Below are positions 6,897-7,029 of a stretch of DNA of 7,029 nt, in pieces. Under the pieces are notes generated by a model. That model ran no database searches. It was not told the origin of the DNA and saw only the letters and a program-made list of their open reading frames with translations. The stretch comes from JAPXSY01 sp034003585 (GTDB taxonomy: Bacteria > Verrucomicrobiota > Kiritimatiellia > RFP12 > UBA1067). Position 1 is the stretch's first letter. The number at the start of each line of letters is the position of its first letter. The position numbers were made by a program, and so were the translations under genes. Where the stretch lies: contig JAVEYH010000151.1 of NCBI GenBank assembly GCA_034003585.1, positions 1 to 7,029 of the forward strand, given 5' to 3'.

Positions 6897-6935
6897 TGGT
6901 ACCTAGTATGCAGGGCAAAAGGAGTCGAGCCTTGT

Positions 6936-6958
6936 CCCCGAAAATGCTGGTCTCGGGG
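6936..6958. repeat. Inverted repeat upstream of the CE15-like gene (proximal)
   Basis: CCCCGA (6936-6941) and TCGGGG (6953-6958) are perfect six-base arms separated by 11 bases, about 40 bases before the CE15-like start. It could be a leader hairpin or part of a control region. The same arm sequence recurs in the palindrome at 7007-7024. Confidence 0.4.
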
Positions 6959-6964
6959 CCGTCC

Positions 6965-6981
6965 GCCTGTAGCCTACAGGC
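6965..6981. repeat. 17-bp near-perfect palindrome upstream of the CE15-like gene, candidate operator
   Basis: GCCTGTAG (6965-6972) and CTACAGGC (6974-6981) are perfect eight-base inverted arms around one central base. It lies 69 bases upstream of the CE15-like ATG. Size, compactness and position suit a binding site for a dimeric regulator, but no regulator gene is in the window and no clear -10/-35 pair was found beside it. Confidence 0.45.
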
Positions 6982-7000
6982 CATGAAAAGTGGATACCCG

Positions 7001-7028
7001 GGTTGCTCGGGGGCGCGCCCCCGAAACC
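7001..7028. repeat. GC-rich palindrome at the window end
   Basis: TCGGGGGCGCGCCCCCGA (7007-7024) is a perfect 18-base palindrome. It is flanked by GGTT (7001-7004) and AACC (7025-7028), which can extend the stem with a two-base GC bulge on one side. It could be the hairpin of a terminator for an unseen gene to the right, a dispersed palindromic repeat, or part of a longer repeat cut by the window edge. Confidence 0.5.
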
Positions 7029-7029
7029 G

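Noticed and set aside
6983..7029. Possible plus-strand gene start at ATG 6983
   Set aside because: No ribosome site, only 15 codons visible, and the stretch is dominated by the palindrome.

Overview
This GC-rich window carries five protein-coding genes in two convergent groups. The left part (bases 3-4604, plus strand) has three closely spaced genes: the C-terminal end of an aldo/keto reductase, a large exported multidomain protein, and an RluA/RluD-type pseudouridine synthase. The right part (bases 4667-6896, minus strand) has two exported esterases: an SGNH/GDSL hydrolase with a twin-arginine signal and a CE15-like (glucuronoyl-esterase-like) alpha/beta hydrolase with a Sec signal. A probable intrinsic terminator lies in the short convergent gap.

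The most unusual gene is at 452-3613. Its 1053-residue product joins a signal peptide, a beta-propeller-like region resembling the alpha subunit of anammox hydrazine synthase (HzsA-related), two CXXCH c-type heme sites, a proline-rich linker, and a C-terminal formylglycine-generating-enzyme/sulfatase-modifying-factor (FGE/SUMF1-like) fold that lacks the catalytic cysteines. Nothing else here suggests anammox metabolism, so this is read as an uncharacterised extracytoplasmic redox or binding protein, not as a hydrazine synthase.

The organism is probably a member of the Planctomycetota-Verrucomicrobiota-Kiritimatiellota-Lentisphaerota group. This is inferred from the high GC, the HzsA-like/FGE fusion, the planctomycete-type cytochrome segment and the exported carbohydrate esterases. 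It cannot be fixed to a genus from this sequence.

The two minus-strand genes could act together on plant or algal polysaccharide: the CE15-like enzyme on uronic-acid esters and the SGNH enzyme on acetyl or similar esters. Gaps longer than 100 bases are 5477-5678 (between the esterase genes, with an inverted repeat) and 6897-7029 (upstream of the CE15-like gene, with three inverted repeats). No tRNA, rRNA, CRISPR array or transposase gene was seen.
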